Below are positions 53,381-64,000 of a stretch of DNA of 64,000 nt, one piece after another (position 1 is the stretch's first letter; the number at the start of each line of letters is the position of its first letter). Location of the stretch: positions 2,294,001 to 2,358,000 of the forward strand of contig NC_083603.1 of assembly GCF_029168945.1 (NCBI RefSeq), written 5' to 3'. The position numbers and the translations under genes were made by a program. Origin of the DNA: Cannabis sativa. Lineage: Eukaryota; Streptophyta; Magnoliopsida; Rosales; Cannabaceae. Under the pieces are notes generated by a model. It was given only the letters and a program-made list of their open reading frames with translations. It ran no database searches and was not told where the DNA came from.

Positions 53381-56300
53381 TCATGATCTTTGGAGATGTG
53401 TAGGTTGAGATTTTAACAGATAACTAACGAGTGTAAGAGTAAGGAAAAAACTTGTAAAAATTTCCCCTGAAAAGAAGAATATTTTCAATTAGGGGGCCAT
53501 TTCAACAAATTTTAACCCAAAACCATTCTTCATATTCATTTCTTAGTAGTACAAATTGATTGTGACTAGTGGCAAAAAAAATTCCGAGATTGGTCCGAGC
53601 CACATTTCACAAAGGGGTACCACTATCAGAAATGTGAGATTTTCACTATTTCGATTAAAACGATCGTTAGTGCAAGAAAACTAATTTTTCTCTCAACGTG
53701 TCCAAGAGAAAAGTGATGCACAACGGTCTTGGCTAGGCCCCCGTGAAATTTCATGATCTTTGGAGATGTGTAGGTTGAGATTTTAACAGATAACTAACGA
53801 GTGTAAGAGTAAGGAAAAAACTTGTAAAAATTTCCCCTGAAAAGAAGAATATTTTCAATTAGGGGGCCATTTCAACAAATTTTAACCCAAAACCATTCTT
53901 CATATTCATTTCTTAGTAGTACAAATTGATTGTGACTAGTGGCAAAAAAAATTCCGAGATTGGTCCAGGCCACATTTCACAAAGGGGTACCACTATCAGA
54001 AATGTGAGATTTTCACTATTTCGATTAAAACGATCGTTAGTGCAAGAAAACTAATTTTTCTCTCAACGTGTCCAAGAGAAAAGTGATGCACAACGGTCTT
54101 GGCTAGGCCCCCGTGAAATTTCATGATCTTTGGAGATGTGTAGGTTGAGATTTTAACAGATAACTAACGAGTGTAAGAGTAAGGAAAAAACTTGTAAAAA
54201 TTTCCCCTGAAAAGAAGAATATTTTCAATTAGGGGGCCATTTCAACAAATTTTAACCCAAAACCATTCTTCATATTCATTTCTTAGTATTACAAATTGAT
54301 TGTGACTAGTGGCAAAAAAAATTCCGAGATTGGTCCGGGCCACATTTCACAAAGGGGTACCACTATCAGAAATGTGAGATTTTCACTATTTCGATTAAAA
54401 CGATCGTTAGTGCAAGAAAACTAATTTTTCTCTCAACGTGTCCAAGAGAAAAGTGATGCACAACGGTCTTGGCTAGGCCCCCGTGAAATTTCATGATCTT
54501 TGGAGATGTGTAGGTTGAGATTTTAACAGATAACTAACGAGTGTAAGAGTAAGGAAAAAACTTGTAAAAATTTCCCCTGAAAAGAAGAATATTTTCAATT
54601 AGGGGGCCATTTCAACAAATTTTAACCCAAAACCATTCTTCATATTCATTTCTTAGTAGTACAAATTGATTGTGACTAGTGGCAAAAAAAATTCCGAGAT
54701 TGGTCCGGCCACATTTCACAAAGGGGTACCACTATCAGAAATGTGAGATTTTCACTATTTCGATTAAAACGATCGTTAGTGCAAGAAAACTAATTTTTCT
54801 CTCAACGTGTCCAAGAGAAAAGTGATGCACAACGGTCTTGGCTAGGCCCCCGTGAAATTTCATGATCTTTGGAGATGTGTAGGTTGAGATTTTAACAGAT
54901 AACTAACGAGTGTAAGAGTAAGGAAAAAACTTGTAAAAATTTACCCTGAAAAGAAGAATATTTTCAATTAGGGGGCCATTTCAACAAATTTTAACCCAAA
55001 ACCATTCTTCATATTCATTTCTTAGTATTACAAATTGATTGAGACTAGTGGCAAAAAAAATTCCGAGATTGGTCTGGGCCACATTTCACAAAGGGGTACC
55101 ACTATCAGAAATGTGAGATTTTCACTATTTCGATTAAAACGATCGTTAGTGCAAGAAAACTAATTTTTCTCTCAACGTGTCCAAGAGAAAAGTGATGCAC
55201 AACGGTCTTGGCTAGGCCCCCGTGAAATTTCATGATCTTTGGAGATGTGTAGGTTGAGATTTTAACGATTAACTAACGAGTGTAAGAGTAAGGAAAAAAC
55301 TTGTAAAAATTTACCCCGAAAAGAAGAATATTTTCAATTAGGGGGCCATTTCAACAAATTTTAACCCAAAACCATTCTTCATATTCATTTCTTAGTAGTA
55401 CAAATTGATTGTGACTAGTGGCAAAAAAAATTCCGAGATTGGTCCGGGCCACATTTCACAAAGGGGTACAACTATCGCAAAATGTGAGATTTTCACTATT
55501 TCGATTAAAACGATCGTTAGTGCAAGAAAACTAATTTTTCTCTCAACGTGTCCAAGAGAAAAGTGATGCACAACGGTCTTGGCTAGGCCCCCGTGAAATT
55601 TCATGATCTTTGGAGATGTGTAGGTTGAGATTTTAACAGATAACTAACGAGTGTAAGAGTAAGGAAAAAACTTGTAAAAATTTACCCTGAAAAGAAGAAT
55701 ATTTTCAATTAGGGGGCCATTTCAACAAATTTTAACCCAAAACCATTCTTCATATTCATTTCTTAGTATTACAAATTGATTGTGACTAGTGGCAAAAAAA
55801 ATTCCGAGATTGGTCCAGGCCACATTTCACAAAGGTGTACCACTATCAGAAATGTGAGATTTTCACTATTTCGATTAAAACGATCGTTAGTGCAAGAAAA
55901 CTAATTTTTCTCTCAACGTGTCCAAGAGAAAAGTGATGCACAACGGTCTTGGCTAGGCCCCCGTGAAATTTCATGATCTTTGGAGATGTGTAGGTTGAGA
56001 TTTTAACAGTTAACTAACGAGTGTTAGAGTAAGGAAAAAACTTGTAAAAATTTCCCCTGAAAAGAAGAATATTTTCAATTAGGGGGCCATTTCAACAAAT
56101 TTTAACCCAAAACCATTCTTCATATTCATTTCTTAGTAGTACAAATTGATTGTGACTAGTGGCAAAAAAAATTCCGAGATTGGTCCGGCCACATTTCACA
56201 AAGGGGTACCACTATCAGAAATGTGAGATTTTCACTATTTCGATTAAAACGATCGTTAGTGCAAGAAAACTAATTTTTCTCTCAACGTGTCCAAGAGAAA

Positions 56301-57449
56301 AGTGATGCACAACGGTCTTGGCTAGGCCCCCGTGAAATTTCATGATCTTTGGAGATGTGTAGGTTGAGATTTTAAAAGATAACTAACGAGTGTAAGAGTA
56401 AGGAAAAAACTTGTAAAAATTTACCCCGAAAAGAAGAATATTTTCAATTAGGGGGCCATTTCAACAAATTTTAACCCAAAACCATTCTTCATATTCATTT
56501 CTTAGTAGTACAAATTGATTGTGACTAGTGGCAAAAAAAATTCCGAGATTGGTCCGGGCCACATTTCACAAAGGGGTACCACTATCAGAAATGTGAGATT
56601 TTCACTATTTCGATTAAAACGATCGTTAGTGCAAGAAAACTAATTTTTCTCTCAACGTGTCCAAGAGAAAAGTGATGCACAACGGTCTTGGCTAGGCCCC
56701 CGTGAAATTTCATGATCTTTGGAGATGTGTAGGTTGAGATTTTAACAGATAACTAACGAGTGTAAGAGTAAGGAAAAAACTTGTAAAAATTTCCCCTGAA
56801 AAGAAGAATATTTTCAATTAGGGGGCCATTTCAACAAATTTTAACCCAAAACCATTCTTCATATTCATTTCTTAGTATTACAAATTGATTGTGACTAGTG
56901 GCCAAAAAAATTCCGAGATTGGTCCGGGCCACATTTCACAAAGGGGTACCACTATCAGAAATGTGAGATTTTCACTATTTCGATTAAAACGATCGTTAGT
57001 GCAAGAAAACTAATTTTTCTCTCAACGTGTCCAAGAGAAAAGTGATGCACAACGGTCTTGGCTAGGCCCCCGTGAAATTTCATGATCTTTGGAGATGTGT
57101 AGGTTGAGATTTTAACAGATAACTAACGAGTGTAAGAGTAAGGAAAAAACTTGTAAAAATTTCCCCTGAAAAGAAGAATATTTTCAATTAGGGGGCCATT
57201 TCAACAAATTTTAACCCAAAACCATTCTTCATATTCATTTCTTAGTAGTACAAATTGATTGTGACTAGTGGCAAAAAAAATTCCGAGATTGGTCCGGGCC
57301 ACATTTCACAAAGGGGTACCACTATCAGAAATGTGAGATTTTCACTATTTCGATTAAAACGATCGTTAGTGCAAGAAAACTAATTTTTCTCTCAACGTGT
57401 CCAAGAGAAAAGTGATGCACAACGGTCTTGGCTAGGCCCCCGTGAAATT

Positions 57450-57814
57450 TCATGATCTTTGGAGATGTGTAGGTTGAGATTTTAACAGATAACTAACGAG
57501 TGTAAGAGTAAGGAAAAAACTTGTAAAAATTTCCCCTGAAAGAAGAATATTTTCAATTAGGGGGCCATTTCAACAAATTTTAACCCAAAACCATTCTTCA
57601 TATTCATTTCTTAGTAGTACAAATTGATTGTGACTAGTGGCAAAAAAAATTCCGAGATTGGTCCGGCCACATTTCACAAAGGGGTACCACTATCAATGTG
57701 AGATTTTCACTATTTCGATTAAAACGATCGTTAGTGCAAGAAAACTAATTTTTCTCTCAACGTGTCCAAGAGAAAAGTGATGCACAACGGTCTTGGCTAG
57801 GCCCCCGTGAAATT
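57450..57814 (+). repeat. 365-bp monomer with several small indels
   Basis: It combines CCCCTGAAAG (one A lost), GGTCCGGCC (one G lost) and CTATCAATGTG, where three bases (GAA) are missing from CTATCAGAAATGTG. It directly precedes a unit with an 11-bp deletion, so two shortened copies are adjacent. Confidence 0.8.
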
Positions 57815-58173
57815 TCATGATCTTTGGAGATGTGTAGGTTGAGATTTTAACAGATAACTAACGAGTGTAAGAGTAAGGAAAAAACTTGTAAAAAAAGAAG
57901 AATATTTCCAATTAGGGGGCTATTTCAACAAATTTTAACCCAAAACCATTCTTCATATTCATTTCTTAGTATTACAAATTGATTGAGACTAGTGGCAAAA
58001 AAAATTCCGAGATTGGTCCGGGCCACATTTCACAAAGGGGTACCACTATCAGAAATGTGAGATTTTCACTATTTCGATTAAAACGATCGTTAGTGCAAGA
58101 AAACTAATTTTTCTCTCAACGTGTCCAAGAGAAAAGTGATGCACAACGGTCTTGGCTAGGCCCCCGTGAAATT
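57815..58173 (+). repeat. Monomer with 11-bp deletion between A-runs (359 bp)
   Basis: CTTGTAAAAAAAGAAG replaces the usual CTTGTA5 followed by TTTCCCCTG and A4GAAG; the segment between two A-runs is gone. The next stretch reads ATATTTCCAATT rather than ATATTTTCAATT. It shares GGGGGCTATTTC, AGTATTAC and GATTGAGACT with the unit at 43824, a rare combination about 14 kb away. Confidence 0.85.
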
Positions 58174-60388
58174 TCATGATCTTTGGAGATGTGTAGGTTG
58201 AGATTTTAACAGATAACTAACGAGTGTAAGAGTAAGGAAAAAACTTGTAAAAATTTCCCCTAAAAAGAAGAATATTTTCAATTAGGGGGCCATTTCAACA
58301 AATTTTAACCCAAAACCATTCTTCATATTCATTTCTTAGTAGTACAAATTGATTGTGACTAGTGGCAAAAAAAATTCCGAGATTGGTCCGGGCCACATTT
58401 CACAAAGGGGTACCACTATCAGAAATGTGAGATTTTCACTATTTCGATTAAAACGATCGTTAGTGCAAGAAAACTAATTTTTCTCTCAACGTGTCCAAGA
58501 GAAAAGTGATGCACAACGGTCTTGGCTAGGCCCCCGTGAAATTTCATGATCTTTGGAGATGTGTAGGTTGAGATTTTAACAGATAACTAACGAGTGTAAG
58601 AGTAAGGAAAAAACTTGTAAAAATTTCCCCTGAAAAGAAGAATATTTTCAATTAGGGGGCCATTTCAACAAATTTTAACCCAAAACCATTCTTCATATTC
58701 ATTTCTTAGTATTACAAATTGATTGTGACTAGTGGCAAAAAAAATTCCGAGATTGGTCCGGCCACATTTCACAAAGGGGTACCACTATCAGAAATGTGAG
58801 ATTTTCACTATTTCGATTAAAACGATCGTTAGTGCAAGAAAACTAATTTTTCTCTCAACGTGTCCAAGAGAAAAGTGATGCACAACGGTCTTGGCTAGGC
58901 CCCCGTGAAATTTCATGATCTTTGGAGATGTGTAGGTTGAGATTTTAACAGATAACTAACGAGTGTAAGAGTAAGGAAAAAACTTGTAAAAATTTCCCCT
59001 AAAAGAAGAATATTTTCAATTAGGGGGCCATTTCAACAAATTTTAACCCAAAACCATTCTTCATATTCATTTCTTAGTAGTACAAATTGATTGTGACTAG
59101 TGGCAAAAAAAATTCCGAGATTGGTCCGGGCCACATTTCACAAAGGGGTACCACTATCAGAAATGTGAGATTTTCACTATTTCGATTAAAACGATCGTTA
59201 GTGCAAGAAAACTAATTTTTCTCTCAACGTGTCCAAGAGAAAAGTGATGCACAACGGTCTTGGCTAGGCCCCCGTGAAATTTCATGATCTTTGGAGATGT
59301 GTAGGTTGAGATTTTAACAGATAACTAACGAGTGTAAGAGTAAGGAAAAAACTTGTAAAAATTTCCCCTGAAAAGAAGAATATTTTCAATTAGGGGGCCA
59401 TTTCAACAAATTTTAACCCAAAACCATTCTTCATATTCATTTCTTAGTATTACAAATTGATTGTGACTAGTGGCAAAAAAAATTCCGAGATTGGTCCGGG
59501 CCACATTTCACAAAGGGGTACCACTATCAGAAATGTGAGATTTTCACTATTTCGATTAAAACGATCGTTAGTGCAAGAAAACTAATTTTTCTCTCAACGT
59601 GTCCAAGAGAAAAGTGATGCACAACGGTCTTGGCTAGGCCCCCGTGAAATTTCATGATCTTTGGAGATGTGTAGGTTGAGATTTTAACAGTTAACTAACG
59701 AGTGTAAGAGTAAGGAAAAAACTTGTAAAAAATTTCCCTGAAAAGAAGAATATTTTCAATTAGGGGGCCATTTCAACAAATTTTAACCCAAAACCATTCT
59801 TCATATTCATTTCTTAGTAGTACAAATTGATTGTGACTAGTGGCAAAAAAAATTCCGAGATTGGTCCAGGCCACATTTCACAAAGGGGTACCACTATCAG
59901 AAATGTGAGATTTTCACTATTTCGATTAAAACGATCGTTAGTGCAAGAAAACTAATTTTTCTCTCAACGTGTCCAAGAGAAAAGTGATGCACAACGGTCT
60001 TGGCTAGGCCCCCGTGAAATTTCATGATCTTTGGAGATGTGTAGGTTGAGATTTTAACAGATAACTAACGAGTGTAAGAGTAAGGAAAAAACTTGTAAAA
60101 ATTTCCCCGAAAAGAAGAATATTTTCAATTAGGGGGCCATTTCAACAAATTTTAACCCAAAACCATTCTTCATATTCATTTCTTAGTAGTACAAATTGAT
60201 TGTGACTAGTGGCAAAAAAAATTCCGAGATTGGTCCGGCCACATTTCACAAAGGGGTACCACTATCGAAATGTGAGATTTTCACTATTTCGATTAAAACG
60301 ATCGTTAGTGCAAGAAAACTAATTTTTCTCTCAACGTGTCCAAGAGAAAAGTGATGCACAACGGTCTTGGCTAGGCCCCCGTGAAATT

Positions 60389-60746
60389 TCATGATCTTTG
60401 GAGATGTGTAGGTTGAGATTTTAACAGATAACTAACGAGTGTAAGAGTAAGGAAAAAACTTGTAAAAAAGAAGAATATTTCAAATTAGGGGGCCATTTCA
60501 ACAAATTTTAACCCAAAACCATTCTTCATATTCATTTCTTAGTATTACAAATTGATTGTGACTAGTGGCAAAAAAAATTCCGAGATTGGTCCGGGCCACA
60601 TTTCACAAAGGGGTACCACTATCAGAAATGTGAGATTTTCACTATTTCGATTAAAACGATCGTTAGTGCAAGAAAACTAATTTTTCTCTCAACGTGTCCA
60701 AGAGAAAAGTGATGCACAACGGTCTTGGCTAGGCCCCCGTGAAATT
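60389..60746 (+). repeat. Monomer with 12-bp deletion between A-runs (358 bp)
   Basis: CTTGTAAAAAAGAAG shows loss of the same TTTCCCCTG segment as at 57815, but with one A fewer and a different downstream change (ATATTTCAAATT). The different details suggest an independent event, or later divergence of one ancestral deletion. Confidence 0.85.
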
Positions 60747-63694
60747 TCATGATCTTTGGAGATGTGTAGGTTGAGATTTTAACAGATAACTAACGAGTGT
60801 AAGAGTAAGGAAAAAACTTGTAAAAATTTCCCCGAAAAGAAGAATATTTTCAATTAGGGGGCCATTTCAACAAATTTTAACCCAAAACCATTCTTCATAT
60901 TCATTTCTTAGTAGTACAAATTGATTGTGACTAGTGGCAAAAAAAATTCCGAGATTGGTCGGTGCCACATTTCACAAAGGGGTACCACTATCAGAAATGT
61001 GAGATTTTCACTATTTCGATTAAAACGATCGTTAGTGCAAGAAAACTAATTTTTCTCTCAACGTGTCCAAGAGAAAAGTGATGCACAACGGTCTTGGCTA
61101 GGCCCCCGTGAAATTTCATGATCTTTGGAGATGTGTAGGTTGAGATTTTAACAGATAACTAACGAGTGTAAGAGTAAGGAAAAAACTTGTAAAAATTTCC
61201 CCGAAAAGAAGAATATTTTCAATTAGGGGGCCATTTCAACAAATTTTAACCCAAAACCATTCTTCATATTCATTTCTTAGTAGTACAAATTGATTGTGAC
61301 TAGTGGCAAAAAAAATTCCGAGATTGGTCCAGGCCACATTTCACAAAGGGGTACCACTATCAGAAATGTGAGATTTTCACTATTTCGATTAAAACGATCG
61401 TTAGTGCAAGAAAACTAATTTTTCTCTCAACGTGTCCAAGAGAAAAGTGATGCACAACGGTCTTGGCTAGGCCCCCGTGAAATTTCATGATCTTTGGAGA
61501 TGTGTAGGTTGAGATTTTAACAGATAACTAACGAGTGTAAGAGTAAGGAAAAAACTTGTAAAAATTTCCCCTGAAAAGAAGAATATTTTCAATTAGGGGG
61601 CCATTTCAACAAATTTTAACCCAAAACCATTCTTCATATTCATTTCTTAGTATTACAAATTGATTGTGACTAGTGGCAAAAAAAATTCCGAGATTGGTCC
61701 GGGCCACATTTCACAAAGGGGTACCACTATCAGAAATGTGAGATTTTCACTATTTCGATTAAAACGATCGTTAGTGCAAGAAAACTAATTTTTCTCTCAA
61801 CGTGTCCAAGAGAAAAGTGATGCACAACGGTCTTGGCTAGGCCCCCGTGAAATTTCATGATCTTTGGAGATGTGTAGGTTGAGATTTTAACGGATAACTA
61901 ACGAGTGTAAGAGTAAGGAAAAAACTTGTAAAAATTTCCCCGAAAAGAAGAATATTTTCAATTAGGGGGCCATTTCAACAAATTTTAACCCAAAACCATT
62001 CTTCATATTCATTTCTTAGTAGTACAAATTGATTGTGACTAGTGGCAAAAAAATTCCGAGATTGGTCCGGGCCACATTTCACAAAGGGGTACCACTATCT
62101 AAATGTGAGATTTTCACTATTTCGATTAAAACGATCGTTAGTGCAAGAAAACTAATTTTTCTCTCAACGTGTCCAAGAGAAAAGTGATGCACAACGGTCT
62201 TGGCTAGGCCCCCGTGAAATTTCATGATCTTTGGAGATGTGTAGGTTGAGATTTTAACAGATAACTAACGAGTGTAAGAGTAAGGAAAAAACTTGTAAAA
62301 ATTTCCCTGAAAAGAAGAATATTTTCAATTAGGGGGCCATTTCAACAAATTTTAACCCAAAACCATTCTTCATATTCATTTCTTAGTAGTACAAATTGAT
62401 TGTGACTAGTGGCAAAAAAAATTCCGAGATTGGTCCGGCCACATTTCACAAAGGGGTACCACTATCGAAATGTGAGATTTTCACTATTTCGATTAAAACG
62501 ATCGTTAGTGCAAGAAAACTAATTTTTCTCTCAACGTGTCCAAGAGAAAAGTGATGCACAACGGTCTTGGCTAGGCCCCCGTGAAATTTCATGATCTTTG
62601 GAGATGTGTAGGTTGAGATTTTAACAGATAACTAACGAGTGTAAGAGTAAGGAAAAAACTTGTAAAAATTTCCCCTGAAAGAAGAATATTTTCAATTAGG
62701 GGGCCATTTCAACAAATTTTAACCCAAAACCATTCTTCATATTCATTTCTTAGTAGTACAAATTGATTGTGACTAGTGGCAAAAAAAATTCCGAGATTGG
62801 TCCGGCCACATTTCACAAAGGGGTACCACTATCAGAAATGTGAGATTTTCACTATTTCGATTAAAACGATCGTTAGTGCAAGAAAACTAATTTTTCTCTC
62901 AACGTGTCCAAGAGAAAAGTGATGCACAACGGTCTTGGCTAGGCCCCCGTGAAATTTCATGATCTTTGGAGATGTGTAGGTTGAGATTTTAACAGATAAC
63001 TAACGAGTGTAAGAGTAAGGAAAAAACTTGTAAAAATTTCCCCTGAAAGAAGAATATTTTCAATTAGGGGGCCATTTCAACAAATTTTAACCCAAAACCA
63101 TTCTTCATATTCATTTCTTAGTAGTACAAATTGATTGTGACTAGTGGCAAAAAAAATTCCGAGATTGGTCCAGGCCACATTTCACAAAGGGGTACCACTA
63201 TCGAGATGTGAGATTTTCACTATTTCGATTAAAACGATCGTTAGTGCAAGAAAACTAATTTTTCTCTCAACGTGTCCAAGAGAAAAGTGATGCACAACGG
63301 TCTTGGCTAGGCCCCCGTGAAATTTCATGATCTTTGGAGATGTGTAGGTTGAGATTTTAACAGATAACTAACGAGTGTAAGAGTAAGGAAAAAACTTGTA
63401 AAAATTTCCCCTGAAAAGAAGAATATTTTCAATTAGGGGGCCATTTCAACAAATTTTAACCCAAAACCATTCTTCATATTCATTTCTTAGTATTACAAAT
63501 TGATTGTGACTAGTGGCCAAAAAAATTCCGAGATTGGTCCGGGCCACATTTCACAAAGGGGTACCACTATCAGAAATGTGAGATTTTCACTATTTCGATT
63601 AAAACGATCGTTAGTGCAAGAAAACTAATTTTTCTCTCAACGTGTCCAAGAGAAAAGTGATGCACAACGGTCTTGGCTAGGCCCCCGTGAAATT

Positions 63695-64000
63695 TCATGA
63701 TCTTTGGAGATGTGTAGGTTGAGATTTTAACAGATAACTAACGAGTGTAAGAGTAAGGAAAAAACTTGTAAAAATTTCCCTGAAAAGAAGAATATTTTCA
63801 ATTAGGGGGCCATTTCAACAAATTTTAACCCAAAACCATTCTTCATATTCATTTCTTAGTAGTACAAATTGATTGTGACTAGTGGCAAAAAAAATTCCGA
63901 GATTGGTCCGGCCACATTTCACAAAGGGGTACCACTATCAGAAATGTGAGATTTTCACTATTTCGATTAAAACGATCGTTAGTGCAAGAAAACTAATTTT
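63695..64000 (+). repeat. Partial monomer at window end
   Basis: The last unit is cut by the window edge after 306 bp, inside the invariant core at CTAATTTT. It is an ordinary right-type copy (TGTAAAA, A8 run, GGTCCGGCC, TTTCCCTG). The array therefore continues beyond the window, and the window start likewise falls within the array. Confidence 0.95.

Larger units (their letters stand above)
43396..64000 (+). repeat. Right satellite domain: second subfamily of the same ~370-bp unit
   Basis: The same unit continues in the same orientation: 56 unit starts from 43454 to 63695, mean spacing about 368.0 bp, with two 349-bp and two 358-359-bp deletion copies. It differs from the left domain at linked sites. 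The GGC-A6-TATT site reads GGC-A8-TT, TGTAAAA is present in all but the unit at 52664, TTCAACAAAT is fixed, and AAGAGT is fixed apart from a TTAGAGT in the unit at 55971. The junction is almost always GGCCCCCGTG. A separate polymorphism, TTAGTAGTAC versus TTAGTATTAC, exists only here; the TATTAC form is sometimes followed by GGCCAAAA. CCCCGAAAAG replaces CCCCTGAAAAG in a cluster from about 49430 to 50550 and again from about 60100. The lower variety suggests a more recent expansion, which is inference. Confidence 0.98.

Noticed and set aside
55392..55604. 70-codon reverse-strand frame
   Set aside because: The 42-codon core frame is extended because CTATCGCAAAATG removes its usual TGA; a single-unit accident.
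1..64000. CRISPR array
   Set aside because: Units are about 370 bp and contiguous, with no unique spacers between short repeats.
1..64000. Tandem 5S rRNA gene cluster (a unit of this length would fit)
   Set aside because: No 120-bp 5S-like segment or internal Pol III control region can be recognised on either strand of the unit.
1..64000. LTR retrotransposon or transposase remnants as the origin of the unit
   Set aside because: I found no primer-binding site, polypurine tract next to an LTR end, terminal inverted repeats or target-site duplications; the repeated unit is complete without them.
1..64000. Bacterial or phage DNA
   Set aside because: There are no genes, operons or ribosome binding sites in 64 kb, and long homogeneous 370-bp tandem arrays are characteristic of eukaryotic heterochromatin.

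Overview
The whole 64-kb window is one uninterrupted tandem satellite DNA array. A unit of about 370 bp (most copies 367-371 bp, about 36% GC by hand count of the first unit) is repeated head-to-tail in a single orientation from the first base to the last. I located 174 unit starts by hand. The array is broken only by a 100-N assembly gap at 43296-43395. I see no protein-coding gene, RNA gene, transposon, CRISPR array or unique sequence. The longer reading frames are by-products of the satellite: most begin at TTG rather than ATG, and one is read across the Ns.

This indicates a eukaryotic heterochromatic locus (pericentromeric, centromeric or subtelomeric). Unit length and AT-richness fit plant satellites, for example the 350-380 bp subtelomeric families known from grasses and Allium, but I do not recognise this family and the species cannot be fixed from the sequence.

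Layout: (1) 1-43295, left domain, 117 complete units plus the start of one cut by the gap. It is a mosaic of variants (tgttaaa or tgtcaaa; ttcaaaaaat, ttcaacaaat or ttagacaaat; aagagt or atgagt; agataac or agaaaac), usually with six A then TATT after GGC. (2) 43296-43395, N gap, whose length does not fit the repeat phase. (3) 43396-64000, right domain, the end of one unit, 55 complete units and a 306-bp partial unit. Here the TATT site reads AATT (an A8 run), tgtaaaa is almost fixed, ttcaacaaat and aagagt are fixed, and a new agtagtac/agtattac polymorphism appears. The switch between domains falls exactly at the gap.

Inside each unit about 100 bp (positions 254-355 of the first unit) is almost invariant, while changes concentrate in a few hot spots. 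The invariant part holds a CENP-B-box-like 17-mer (7 of 9 essential bases), a perfect 10-bp palindrome and several undecayed CpGs. Multi-unit variant haplotypes recur kilobases apart, showing that blocks of units have been copied within the array.
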